Shown: positions 1 through 8,881 of the stretch, one piece after another
Layout of the letters: each line of letters opens with the position of its first letter
How positions within the stretch are numbered: the stretch's first letter is position 1
DNA from: Xanthomonas nasturtii
GTDB taxonomy: Bacteria > Pseudomonadota > Gammaproteobacteria > Xanthomonadales > Xanthomonadaceae
Assembly: GCF_001660815.1 (NCBI RefSeq)
Contig: NZ_LYMI01000017.1
Location: 1 to 64,000 of the forward strand
Direction: 5' to 3'
Length of the DNA: 64,000 nt
Notes under the pieces: model-generated
What the model was told of the DNA's origin: nothing
The model's input: only the letters and a program-made list of their open reading frames with translations
Database searches by the model: none
Position numbers and translations under genes: made by a program

Positions 1-335
1 GGCGTGAGTGATAACAGCATCGCCATCTGCGCCAGCACACGCGCATCCAAGGTGTCGGTCTTGGCTAGTTGGCCGATGGCCTTGGCAAAGTCACGCGCCT
101 GGCGAGGGTTCACACGCGCCACCGGCAGGCCGGCCGCATGCAGCGCATCCAACGCTGCCAGTTCGTAGCCGCCCGTGGCCTCCAGCACCACTTGGTGCAG
201 CTCCATGTGTCCCAGCCAGCTGCGCAGCTGGCGCAGACCTGCCGCCGTGTTGGGGAAGCGCCGCTCGCCCTTGCAGCCATGCACATGCACATCCAACCAC
301 TGCTTGCTGACATCGATACCTACGCCGTATGCCAT
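1..335 (-). CDS. IS110-family transposase, N-terminal part, cut by window edge
   Basis: The minus-strand frame starts at the ATG complementing 333-335 and stays open to base 1, giving 111 residues. The protein begins MAYGVGIDVSK, the opening of the DEDD RuvC-like domain of IS110 transposases, in which the Asp of GIDVSK is the first catalytic acid. The blocks EATGGYE and KTDTLDARVLA follow, also typical of this family. The C-terminal transposase-20 domain, with its catalytic Ser, would lie left of the window, so it cannot be told whether the element is intact. IS110 elements lack clear terminal inverted repeats, and none is visible upstream of the start. Confidence 0.9.
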   Translation of the reverse strand, partial: MAYGVGIDVSKQWLDVHVHGCKGERRFPNTAAGLRQLRSWLGHMELHQVVLEATGGYELAALDALHAAGLPVARVNPRQARDFAKAIGQLAKTDTLDARVLAQMAMLLSLT

Positions 336-540
336 GGAAAAACTCCGCTATGCTCGAAGGGTCGAGAGCTCTCCTGGGCTGCCCAGCCTGATCGTTACGA
401 GTGCCAACTCCAGCAACTGTTCGGGCGTTTGCCAGGAGATCCCGGCGTGGCGACCTCGCTCTCCCGCGGTTGTTTAGACCTGTGGGTTATCGGTCGACCA
501 CGCCGGCTCTCGACACCTAATCTGGCAGATCGCCAAGAGA
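336..540. other. Intergenic flank of the IS110 element
   Basis: About 200 bases upstream of the transposase start, presumably holding its left end and promoter. No supportable gene or clear inverted repeat is visible. Confidence 0.4.
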
Positions 541-832
541 TAAGGGGTTGGGGTGAGGGTACGGTGCCAAGCCACTGACCAAGTTGGATAACACGAGGCT
601 TCACCCGTACCCTCATCCGGCGCTACGCGCCACCTTCTCCCGGTGGGAGAAGGGCAACATCGCAGCAGCTCGAAAGCCCCTTTCCCCTCGGGAGAGGGGT
701 TGGGGTGAGGGTACGGGGGCGAAGCCCCTGACGAATTGGATAACACGAGGCTTCGCCCACACCCTCATCCGCCCCTGCGGGGCACCTTCTCCCCCATAAA
801 GGAGGACAATGTCCCGACGGGAGAAGGGCGAC
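541..832. repeat. Two tandem copies of a MITE-like intergenic repeat
   Basis: Two related copies (about 543-657 and 679-830) share the order GGGGTTGGGGTGAGGGTACG, a TTGGATAACACGAGGCTTC-type core, CACCCTCATCCG, then a segment ending GGGAGAAGG. An inverted copy of the second version, including the AAAGGAGGACAATGTCCC segment, occurs at 52357-52487. Shorter relatives lie inside recB and recD. The element does not encode a protein and its internal inverted arms could form long hairpins. It also lies just downstream of the permease gene and may terminate it. Confidence 0.8.
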
Positions 833-2245
833 TCACCCCACGTGCAACCGGCTATTGCGCCGCCCGTACGCCAGGTACACCACCACACCCAGCACGTTCC
901 AGACCAGAAACCATAGCTGCGTCTTGCTCGGCAGGCTCCAGAACAGGTACAGGCAGCCCAGGATCGCCACCGGGCCCACCACCCACGCCAGTGGCGTGCG
1001 GAAGGCGCGCGCACGGCCGGGCTCGCGCACGCGCAGCACCAGCAAACACGCAGCCACCGCGGTGAATGCCGCCAACGTGCCGGCATTGGCCAATGCGGCG
1101 ATCTCATCCAGCCGCGCCACGCCCGCCAACGCCGCCACCAGCACCGCGGTGAACAGCGTGATCGCCACCGGTGTGCCGGTGCGTGCGTTGACCTTGGACA
1201 AGCCGCGCGGCAACAGCCCGTCGCGCGACATCACGAAAAAGATCCGGCTCTGCCCGTACAAAAACGCCAGCAGCACGGTCGGCAACGCAATGATCGCCAC
1301 CGCACCGATCACCAACGCGGCCTTGCCGTGGCCGAGTTCGCGCAGGATCAGCGCCAGCGGCTCGGGGCTCTTGCCGAACACGGTGAAGCTCATCGCACCC
1401 ACCGCCGCCAGCGCCACCAGCACATAGATCAGCGTGCAGCCGATCATCGAGCCCACGATGCCGATCGACAGATCGCGCCCCGGGTTCTTGGTCTCTTCGG
1501 CCGCGGTGGAAATCGCATCGAAGCCATAGAACGCAAAGAAGATGATCGCCGCCGCCGCCATCACCCCGCGCTCCACGCCGTCCGGGCCCATCGCCTTGGA
1601 GAAGCCATACGGCATGAACGGTTGCAGGTTGGCGCTGTTGAAGGTTGGCAACGCGATCGCCACGAACACGCCCAGCGCGATGATCTTCAGCACCACCAGC
1701 ACCGCATTGAGCGTGGCGCTTTCCTTGGTGCCGGCCATCAGCATGCCGGCCACCAGGAAGGTGATCACCACCGCCGGCAGGTTCACGATGCCGCCGGCAT
1801 GCGGCCCGGCAATCAGCGTCTGCGGCAGCTCCACCCCCAGCCATTGCAGGAAACCGACGAAGTAGCCCGACCAGCCCACCGCCACCGTGCTGACCACCAG
1901 CGAATATTCCAGCACCAGGCTCCAGCCCACCACCCAGGCGATGCTCTCGCCCAGCGCGGTATAGCTGTAGGTGTAGGAACTGCCGGCGGCCGGCATCATC
2001 GTGGCCATTTCCGCATACGCCAGCGCCGCGCAGGCGCACACGATGCCGGCCGCCACGAACGACAGCAGCACCGCCGGGCCGGCCTTGTCGGCGCCCACAC
2101 CAATCAGCGTGTAGATACCGGTGCCGACGATCGCGCCGATCCCCAGCGCAATCAGATGCGGCCAACTCAGGCTGCGGACCAGTTGCCGGCCGGCCTCGTG
2201 CACGGTGACCTGATCGATGGATTTGCGCCTGAGCCAAGACGACAT
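833..2245 (-). CDS. APC-superfamily amino acid permease (CAT type)
   Basis: This 470-residue polytopic protein should import cationic or other amino acids by proton symport across the inner membrane. After a short basic N-terminus it shows the family's first-helix motif (LIALGIGAIVGTGIYTLIG, about residues 33-51) followed by some twelve hydrophobic segments. A PAAGSSYTYSYTALGE block around residue 85 and an AEETKNPGRDLSIGI block near the middle are characteristic of the YfnA/CAT group. Length is normal. It stands alone, with the repeat cluster at its 3' end. The substrate cannot be read from the sequence. Confidence 0.9.
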   Translation of the reverse strand: MSSWLRRKSIDQVTVHEAGRQLVRSLSWPHLIALGIGAIVGTGIYTLIGVGADKAGPAVLLSFVAAGIVCACAALAYAEMATMMPAAGSSYTYSYTALGESIAWVVGWSLVLEYSLVVSTVAVGWSGYFVGFLQWLGVELPQTLIAGPHAGGIVNLPAVVITFLVAGMLMAGTKESATLNAVLVVLKIIALGVFVAIALPTFNSANLQPFMPYGFSKAMGPDGVERGVMAAAAIIFFAFYGFDAISTAAEETKNPGRDLSIGIVGSMIGCTLIYVLVALAAVGAMSFTVFGKSPEPLALILRELGHGKAALVIGAVAIIALPTVLLAFLYGQSRIFFVMSRDGLLPRGLSKVNARTGTPVAITLFTAVLVAALAGVARLDEIAALANAGTLAAFTAVAACLLVLRVREPGRARAFRTPLAWVVGPVAILGCLYLFWSLPSKTQLWFLVWNVLGVVVYLAYGRRNSRLHVG

Positions 2246-2472
2246 GCGGACCTCGCGGGAATCAAAAGAATGCGCGAGTGTCGCCCAACGCAGCGCAGCA
2301 ATGCTATCGGTCCAAGGTCATGTGGCGGCGCAGGTCGGGCAGGGTGGACGAGCGCACCTGTATCGCCGTGGCGCGCGCTTGACCTTGCCAGATCTTCGCC
2401 AACCCGACCGACGTCTGCAGCCCAGCGCTTCTACAGATTCCACATCCCGACGCACCGATCCCGCTTAATCGC

Positions 2473-2853
2473 TCACTCAACCGACGGACGATGCGGCGGG
2501 CGCGCATTGCGATAAATCAGCTGCACCGCCCAGGCACCGGCAAGCCCGACCACACCGGCAGCGAAGTGGCTCCAATCCAGCAACTGCGGCGCTGCGCCAT
2601 TGGCTTCATGACCCCACAGGTTGAACCACAGCAGCACCAGCGCAGTGACGCCCATGCCGATCCAGAACCACAGCCGGGTTCCACCGATCGCATAGATCAG
2701 AAACGGCAACGCTGCGCCGATCAAAAAATGCACCGGGAAAAAATACGCCGTGCCGTAAGGCCGCATCAAAGACCACACGATCGCCGCGAAGGTGGCCAGA
2801 AAAGCAAACAGGCCCAGGGCCAGCAGACGAGTTTGGTTGGTGGCAGTGGTCAT
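2473..2853 (-). CDS. Small integral membrane protein, unknown function
   Basis: A 126-residue protein with four predicted membrane segments (roughly residues 8-26, 35-54, 59-78 and 95-112) and hydrophilic ends. I chose the ATG at 2853 (MTTATNQ) over one five codons upstream because the first hydrophobic segment then has a short polar leader. I recognise no family motif. It lies downstream of the broken glutathione S-transferase on the same strand. Confidence 0.65.
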   Translation of the reverse strand: MTTATNQTRLLALGLFAFLATFAAIVWSLMRPYGTAYFFPVHFLIGAALPFLIYAIGGTRLWFWIGMGVTALVLLWFNLWGHEANGAAPQLLDWSHFAAGVVGLAGAWAVQLIYRNARPPHRPSVE

Positions 2854-2878
2854 CGGCAAGCCTCGCAAAAACAGAATC

Positions 2879-3582
2879 TCACCCTACCCATGCGCAGGTC
2901 ACGTTGAGGTCAATGCAGTCGTTGCGTTGTCTGGCTCGCTTCGCGCCGGCGGTGTGCGCCGCGTTACGGGGCCGTGCAACCGTGGCGCTGAAAACCGGCG
3001 CGTGTTTCAAGCATGCGTAATACACCGACACCGCAGGCAATGCCGCATGCGCGATCGGGCTGGCGACCCAACGTTGCCTCGACAGGCCCAGCACAATATC
3101 GGCCAGGGTGAAGTCTGCACCCAGGACGTCGGACCGCCGCGCTGCAGCTGCGCATCGAGGATCGCCATGTGCCGGTTCCATTGCGCCACGCTGTCGGCAA
3201 TCGCCCGCGGACCGGTATGCGCCGCACTGCCACGCACGCTGGCCATGAACGCGTAGCGCCAGGCGGTGTTGAGTTCGGTGGCCTGCCAATCCATCCATTG
3301 CTCGACCACTGCGCGTGCGGCCGGTGCGGCCGGCAGCAGATCGTGGCGTTGGCTGCGCGCAGCCAGGTACCGGCAAATCGTATTCGACTCCCACAGCACC
3401 AGCTCGCCATCGCGGAGCACCGGCACCAGCGCATTGGGATTGAGCGCGCGAAAGGCCGGCGTCTGCACCGATGCAAAGCCGCTGCCATAGGGATGCAAGG
3501 TGTACTCCAGCGCCAGCTCATCGCACAGCCACAGCACCTTGCGCACATTGATCGACGTCGGCTTTCCGTAGAGTTCCAGCAT
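2879..3582 (-). pseudogene. Glutathione S-transferase, frameshifted
   Basis: The N-terminal thioredoxin-like domain is intact: it opens MLELYGKPTSINVRKVLWL and carries the glutathione-binding NPNALVPVL and WESNTICRYLA segments. The helical domain follows in the same frame as far as ILDAQLQRG. Near 3130-3145 the reading then moves to another frame, where the expected VLGADFTLADIVLGLS motif and helical end continue. A single lost base in the GGTCCGACGTCC stretch explains it. The first frame alone would give a protein with a nonsense tail. The start at 3582 matches the family; two upstream ATGs exist. Sequencing error is possible. Confidence 0.8.
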
Positions 3583-3791
3583 GTATTGCTCCGTGCTACG
3601 CATGAGTGGCAGCAATGCGCGATGGCGGCGCGCGCTGCCTGCAAGGACGCGCGCGCGCTACACCCAGCGCAGGCGCATGTATCCACGCACTCTGCCAGGC
3701 AGCTGCAGCTTGCGCAGTGCATTCTCACAAGACGCACCGCTCAACGCGTTGCCTTTCATCCACCCCATCACTCCACAACAACCCCATCCGC

Positions 3792-4700
3792 CTACACCGG
3801 ATACAACGCCGTCAGCGCCTGGCAGCGTCGTGCAAACAACGCATGCAATTGCCGGATCGCCGGTGAAAACTGCTTGCGGTGCGGGCACACCAGATGCAGC
3901 GGCAAGCGGTCGCCACAGTCCGGCAACAGCACCTCCAGCCGCCCGGCCTGCACGTCGTCGCAGACATCCAGCCACGACTTGTAAGCGATGCCTTCGCCGG
4001 CCACCGCCCAGCGCCGCACCACATCGGCGTCGTCGCACAGCATCGCGCCGCGCACCGGCACCACCTGGCGGCGGCCCTCCTGTTCGAACTGCCAGCGGTC
4101 GTAGGCGCGCCCGGCCAGCACATACAGCAGGCAGGCATGCTCGCGCAGCGCCTCCAGCGTGGCCGGCCGCCCGTTGCGCTGCAGGTAGGCGGGCGCGGCC
4201 ACCAGCACGCGGCGATTGTCCGGCGCCAGCGGCAATGCCACGTGGTCCGCACCGTCGATGCGGCCGAGCCGGAATGCCACATCCACCGGCGCGCGATACA
4301 GGTCGGCCACCTGGTCGGACAGATGCAGGCGCAAGGTCAGCTTCGGATGCGCAGCGCGGAACTCGGTCAGCCACGGCAGCAGCACGTTGCGGCCCAGATC
4401 CGACGGCGCGGTGACCTGCAGCAGGCCCTGCAGTTCGGTGTCGTGCCCACGCACCTGCTCGCGCCCGTCGCGCAGCAGCTCCAGCACCTGGCGCGCATAC
4501 GGCAGGTACTGTTCGCCCTCGGCGGTCAGCCGCAGGCTGCGGGTGGACCGGGCGAACAGGCGCAGATCCAGTGCCCGCTCCAGCCGGGCCACTGCCGCGC
4601 TGACCTGCCCCGGCAGCAGGCCGGCCTCGCGCGCGGCATTGGAAAAACTGCCCAGCGCCGCCGTGCGCACGAACAGCGCCAGGTCCTCGAAGCGGACCAT
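3792..4700 (-). CDS. LysR-family transcriptional regulator
   Basis: This 302-residue protein has the LysR layout. A winged helix-turn-helix occupies residues 1-60 (MVRFEDLALFVRTAALGSF onward, with FSNAAREAGLLPGQVSAAVARLE as the recognition region). A substrate-binding domain with the usual TAPSDLGRNVLLPWL opening fills the rest. The start at 4700 was chosen because the helix-turn-helix begins at once; upstream ATGs only add an unlikely leader. The gene is divergent from the alcohol dehydrogenase, with 97 bases between starts, so it probably controls that gene and itself. The inducer is unknown. Confidence 0.9.
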   Translation of the reverse strand: MVRFEDLALFVRTAALGSFSNAAREAGLLPGQVSAAVARLERALDLRLFARSTRSLRLTAEGEQYLPYARQVLELLRDGREQVRGHDTELQGLLQVTAPSDLGRNVLLPWLTEFRAAHPKLTLRLHLSDQVADLYRAPVDVAFRLGRIDGADHVALPLAPDNRRVLVAAPAYLQRNGRPATLEALREHACLLYVLAGRAYDRWQFEQEGRRQVVPVRGAMLCDDADVVRRWAVAGEGIAYKSWLDVCDDVQAGRLEVLLPDCGDRLPLHLVCPHRKQFSPAIRQLHALFARRCQALTALYPV

Positions 4701-4701
4701 C

Positions 4702-4718
4702 TTCACTCCAATCGTGAA
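4702..4718. promoter_or_regulatory. Candidate LysR operator
   Basis: The 17-base inverted repeat TTCAC-N7-GTGAA lies in the divergent intergenic region, next to the LysR start, where autoregulatory sites usually sit. Binding is inferred, not shown. Confidence 0.4.
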
Positions 4719-4797
4719 AGTGCTTGTGCAGTTTGCCGGTTTTTCTCCTAATCCCGGCAGCCGACCCTGCATGTCCCCTCCCTGCATGACGCCCGCC

Positions 4798-5805
4798 ATG
4801 AAAGCCATCGCCTACCCGCAACACGGCCTGCCCATCGACGACGCGCGCGCGCTGGTCGAACTCGAACTGCCGCTGCCCGAGCCCGGCCCGCGCGATCTGC
4901 GCGTGCGTATCCATGCCATTTCGGTCAATCCGGTGGACACCAAGGTGCGCGCCAACGCGCCGGTGGAGTCGCCGCGCGTGCTCGGCTGGGACGCCAGCGG
5001 CGTGGTCGATGCGGTCGGCAGCGAGGTCAGCCTGTTTCGCCCCGGCGATGCGGTGTACTACGCCGGCGCGCTGACCCGCCCGGGCACCAATGCCGAATTC
5101 CATCTGGTGGACGAGCGCCTGGTCGGGCGCAAGCCAAGCACGCTCGACGACGCTGCGGCCGCCGCATTACCGCTGACCGCCATCACCGCCTGGGAACTGC
5201 TGTTCGACCGGCTGCGCATTGCCGAAGGCGGCGGCCAAGGCCAGGCACTGCTGGTGGTCGGCGCGGCCGGCGGCGTCGGCTCGGTCCTGGTGCAGCTGGC
5301 GCGCACGCTGACCAAGCTGACCGTGATCGGCACCGCCTCGCGCCCGCAGACCCAGGATTGGGTCTACGCACTCGGCGCGCATCACGTCATCGACCACACC
5401 CAGCCGCTGAGTGAAGGCCTGCAGCGGATCGGCATCGCGCAGGTGCAGCACGTGGCCAGCCTCACCCACACCGACCAGCACTTTGCACAGCTGGTGGAGG
5501 TGCTCGCACCGCAGGGCCAGCTGGCGCTGATCGATGACCCGGCCACGCTGGATGCGCTGCCGCTCAAGCGCAAGAGCCTGTCGTTGCACTGGGAGCTGAT
5601 GTTCACCCGCTCGCTGTTCGAAACCGACGACATGATCGCCCAGCACCACCTGCTCAATCGCGTCGCCGACCTGGTCGACAGCGGCGTGCTGCGCACGACC
5701 CTGGGCGAGCACTACGGCCGCATCACCGTCGACAACCTGCGCCGCGCCCACGCCGCGCTGGAATCGCACCGCACCCGCGGCAAGCTGGTGCTGGAAGGCT
5801 TCTGA
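4798..5805 (+). CDS. Zinc-type alcohol dehydrogenase-like / quinone oxidoreductase
   Basis: A 335-residue medium-chain dehydrogenase/reductase, probably an NADPH-dependent quinone or enone reductase. The GroES-like domain has ISVNPVDTKVR and LGWDASGVVDAVG, and the Rossmann fold carries the glycine-rich VGAAGGVGSVLVQLA near residue 155. The cysteines of the structural zinc lobe are absent, which fits the TIGR02817-type zinc-independent subgroup. The ATG at 4798 (MKAIAYPQHGL) begins the conserved domain; one at 4786 is a close alternative. It is divergent from the LysR gene, the likely regulator. Confidence 0.88.
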   Translation: MKAIAYPQHGLPIDDARALVELELPLPEPGPRDLRVRIHAISVNPVDTKVRANAPVESPRVLGWDASGVVDAVGSEVSLFRPGDAVYYAGALTRPGTNAEFHLVDERLVGRKPSTLDDAAAAALPLTAITAWELLFDRLRIAEGGGQGQALLVVGAAGGVGSVLVQLARTLTKLTVIGTASRPQTQDWVYALGAHHVIDHTQPLSEGLQRIGIAQVQHVASLTHTDQHFAQLVEVLAPQGQLALIDDPATLDALPLKRKSLSLHWELMFTRSLFETDDMIAQHHLLNRVADLVDSGVLRTTLGEHYGRITVDNLRRAHAALESHRTRGKLVLEGF

Positions 5806-5941
5806 GCGCAGACGCCTCACGCGCGTCAGCGGCCTGGCATGGCCGCTGTCTCGCTGGCGCATCCTGCAGCGCTTGCGCGCAATTGCCGCTGGCCGAACTC
5901 AGCGACGCAGCTGTTGCGACAGGCACCGTTACACTGCGCGC

Positions 5942-7522
5942 ATGTCATCCGAATCCCTGATCCTTCTCGGGCTGCTTGTCGTAGTCCTGGTGTTGCAGCT
6001 GCTCGCGCTGCTGCGACGTCCCTCCACCACCGCGCTGGAGCACGCGCTGCGCGCCGAACAACGCGACGGCCGCGGCGAACTGCGCGAGCAACTCGAAGGC
6101 CTGGCGCGGCAGCAGGACGGCCGCCTGGAAACCTTTGCGCGCAATCTCACCGAACTGTCCACGCGCACCGACCAGCGCCTGGACCTGCTGCGCGACGCCC
6201 TCGGCGAAGATGCCCGCAAGGCGCGCGAAGAAAGCGCCCTGGCCCAGCAACGCACCGGCGAACTGCTGACCCTGCGGCTCACCGAACTGCGTACCCAGCT
6301 GGAAGGCTTCGGCCAGCAGCAGGAAACCCGCATCCATATCTTCGGCCAGCAACTGACCGAGCTGATTGCGCGTACCGACACGCACATGGCCGCCTTGCGC
6401 GAAGCGCTGGCCGAAGATTCGCGCAAGGGCCGCCAGGAAGCCGGCGAATCGCAACAGCGCTTCACCGAAGCGCTGGGCCAGCGCCTGACCGAGCTCACCC
6501 AACGCAACGAACTGCGCATCGGCGAAATGCGCGCCACGCTGGAACAGCAGCTGGCCAATCTGCAAAACGACAACGCCAGCAAGCTCGAACTGATGCGCGC
6601 CACCGTCGACGAAAAACTGCAGACCACCCTCAACACGCGTCTGGATGCCTCGTTCAAGCTGGTGTCCGAACGGCTGGAACAGGTGCAGCGCGGCCTGGGC
6701 GAAATGCAGCAGCTGGCCACCGGCGTGGGCGACCTCAAGCGCGTGCTGACCAACGTCAAGGACCGCGGTGGTTGGGGCGAAGTGCAGCTGGACAACATCC
6801 TCGAGCAGACCTTGACGATGGAGCAGTACGCGCGCAGCGTGCGGGTCAGGCCCGATAGCGCCGAAGCGGTGGATTTCGCCATCCGCCTGCCGGGGCGCGG
6901 CGACGACACGGTGGTGTGGCTGCCGGTCGATGCCAAGTTCCCGCGCGAAGACTACGAACGCCTGATCGACGCGCAGGAAAAGGGCGATCTGGAGGCAATC
7001 AAGACGTCGACCGCACAGCTGGAACGCGCCATCCGCGTGCAGGCCAAATCCATCAGCGACAAGTATGTCTGCCCACCGCATACGACGGATTTTGCGGTGA
7101 TGTTCCTGCCCACCGAGGGCCTGTATGCCGAAGTGATTCGGCGCGCCGGCCTGGTCGATCTGCTGCAGCGCGAGCATCGCGTGGTGCTGGCCGGCCCGAC
7201 CACGTTCACCGCGCTGCTCAACAGCCTGCAGATGGGCTTCCGCACGCTGGCGATCGAGAAGCGCTCCAGCGAGGTCTGGCAGGTGCTGGGCGCGGTGAAA
7301 AGCGAGTTCGGCAAGTTCGCCGGCATTCTTGAAAAGGCCGAGCGGCAGATCAGCACGGTCGGCAAGAGCCTGGGCGAAGCCAGCCGCAAGACCCGCACCA
7401 TCGAACGCCGCCTGCGCGGCGTGGAGACGTTGTCCGGCGAGCAATCGCAGGCGCTGCTGGACGATGGCAGCGACGAAGGCGCCGGGGTCTCACACGACGA
7501 CAGCAGCGACGAGCAGGAGTAG
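5942..7522 (+). CDS. rmuC: DNA recombination protein RmuC
   Basis: This 526-residue protein belongs to the RmuC family, which limits recombination at inverted repeats in E. coli and has a nuclease-like fold. Residues 4-24 form one membrane anchor, a long coiled coil rich in Glu, Gln and Arg runs to about residue 270, and the RmuC domain follows with the hallmark KDRGGWGEVQLDNILEQ. Further conserved blocks are VWLPVDAKFPREDYERL and DFAVMFLPTEGLYAEV. The ATG at 5942 leads directly into the anchor helix. The acidic tail is typical. A hairpin repeat downstream may end transcription. Confidence 0.95.
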   Translation: MSSESLILLGLLVVVLVLQLLALLRRPSTTALEHALRAEQRDGRGELREQLEGLARQQDGRLETFARNLTELSTRTDQRLDLLRDALGEDARKAREESALAQQRTGELLTLRLTELRTQLEGFGQQQETRIHIFGQQLTELIARTDTHMAALREALAEDSRKGRQEAGESQQRFTEALGQRLTELTQRNELRIGEMRATLEQQLANLQNDNASKLELMRATVDEKLQTTLNTRLDASFKLVSERLEQVQRGLGEMQQLATGVGDLKRVLTNVKDRGGWGEVQLDNILEQTLTMEQYARSVRVRPDSAEAVDFAIRLPGRGDDTVVWLPVDAKFPREDYERLIDAQEKGDLEAIKTSTAQLERAIRVQAKSISDKYVCPPHTTDFAVMFLPTEGLYAEVIRRAGLVDLLQREHRVVLAGPTTFTALLNSLQMGFRTLAIEKRSSEVWQVLGAVKSEFGKFAGILEKAERQISTVGKSLGEASRKTRTIERRLRGVETLSGEQSQALLDDGSDEGAGVSHDDSSDEQE

Positions 7523-7577
7523 CCAGCAAGCGCAGGAGGCCTGACCGGCCGCACAGCGCCCGAAAAGCGACCCACCC

Positions 7578-7645
7578 GTAGGAGCGCCCTCGGGCGCGAT
7601 GAGGCGTTGCCGATAACGCCTCATCGCGCCCGAGGACGCTCCTAC
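7578..7645. repeat. Palindromic GTAGGAGCG-type repeat (REP-like hairpin)
   Basis: Two 31-base arms (7578-7608 and 7615-7645) are reverse complements with one mismatch, leaving a six-base loop. The arms start GTAGGAGCG and end CGCTCCTAC. A related hairpin lies inside recB at 26301-26360. There is no T tract, so it is more REP-like than a classic terminator, though it could stabilise the rmuC transcript. Confidence 0.9.
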
Positions 7646-7748
7646 ACAGCAGGTCTGTGTCGTCCTGCTCCTGCGCCGGATGTCGAGCACACCGCGCAGA
7701 CATCGCCACCGCGATGCTTGCACGCACCCTATTCAAGAAGAGCATCCC

Positions 7749-8129
7749 ATGGCGACGCGATGGATCTACGCAACGGTGTGCGTGCTGCTGCTGGGCGCCT
7801 GCAGCGCGACACCGGCATCTCGTTCGGGCACCACCGCAGCCGATGCGCAGCCACCGCGCGCAGCCTCTGCCGATGCCGCAGCATGCACCGCAAAGGGCGG
7901 CCAACTGCGTCCGGTCGGCCGCATGCAGATTCCGCGCTGCATCGTGCCCTACGCGGATGCCGGCAAGACCTGCAGCGACAACAGCGACTGCAGCGGCGAT
8001 TGCCTGGCCACCAGCATCGTGCCGACCGGTGCCGATACCAACGGCAGCTGCCAGCGCGACAGCGACCGCTTCGGCTGCCGCCAGGAAGTCATCGGCGGCA
8101 AGGGCCAGGCCGCGTTGTGCATCGACTGA
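7749..8129 (+). CDS. Small cysteine-rich lipoprotein, unknown function
   Basis: A 126-residue protein with a lipoprotein signal peptide: MATRWIYATVCVLLLGACS, with the lipobox LGAC placing the lipidated Cys at residue 18. A low-complexity Ala/Thr linker follows, and then a compact domain with about eight cysteines (CTAKGG, RCIVPY, CSDNSDCSGDC, CQRDSDRFGC), which suggests disulfide bonding in the periplasm. The start at 7749 gives a standard signal peptide. I do not recognise a named family with certainty. Confidence 0.75.
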   Translation: MATRWIYATVCVLLLGACSATPASRSGTTAADAQPPRAASADAAACTAKGGQLRPVGRMQIPRCIVPYADAGKTCSDNSDCSGDCLATSIVPTGADTNGSCQRDSDRFGCRQEVIGGKGQAALCID

Positions 8130-8193
8130 TGCGGCGGTAGGGCGTCAGGCGCGTCGCGTCGAGATGCCCCAACGCATGCACCGGCGCCAGCGC

Positions 8194-8658
8194 CTACGCG
8201 TCCACCACCGCGTCCGCGGTGCGACGCGGCCAGCCAGGCCGGCCGAACATCGACCCAGCGGCAATGGCCAGCGCAATTCCCACCCCAGACACCAGCAGCG
8301 CCGCGCTCTGTGCCAGGTAGACCTGGTGCAGGCCGCCGCCCAGCCGGATCGCCACGATGCCGATGCCGGCCGCGATCACCAGGCGCAGCACGGCCGCACC
8401 GATCGGCCATCGCAGCCTTCCTGCGCCCTGCCAGGCGAAGTACATCGCCAGACCCATGCCCAGGAAGCCGTAGAACGGCCCCACGGTCTGCAGGTACAGC
8501 GTGCCGGTCTGCAGCATGGTCGGGTCGTTGCCATACAGGGACAGCCAGCCGCGCGGGAACAGCGCCGCCGCAACGCCGATGGTTTCGGTGATGGCAAACG
8601 CCATGGCCGCACCGATCCAGGTCGCGCGCAGTGCGCGCTCGCGTTTGCCCGGTCGCCT
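8194..8658 (-). pseudogene. C-terminal remnant of a MATE efflux transporter
   Basis: The frame encodes only about 154 residues that match the last third of a MATE (NorM-like) multidrug exporter: KRERALRATWIGAAMAF, then hydrophobic helices including PFYGFLGMGLAMYFAWQGAG, conserved in this family. A stop codon at 8659-8661 sits immediately upstream in the same frame, and nothing further upstream resembles the missing N-terminal helices. The gene lost its first two thirds by deletion. An ATG at 8604 could start translation, but the product would not be a transporter. Confidence 0.8.
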
Positions 8659-8881
8659 TCAGACCGCTCGCACTCAGCTATGTCGCGTAATGGACGCGAC
8701 ACCATCCGCGACACGCGGCGCAGGCGGAAATTGGTACAGCCGGTCGGCGTGCGGGGTGTGGCCATGCGGCGAGTGTCGCCAAGATACTTGCATCTACAAG
8801 TGTTGGGGCATGGTGCAGCGCAGGTCACCCATGCGCGCGCGGCGGTTTATGCTGGCTACCCCGCAGATCAGGACAGCCCCG

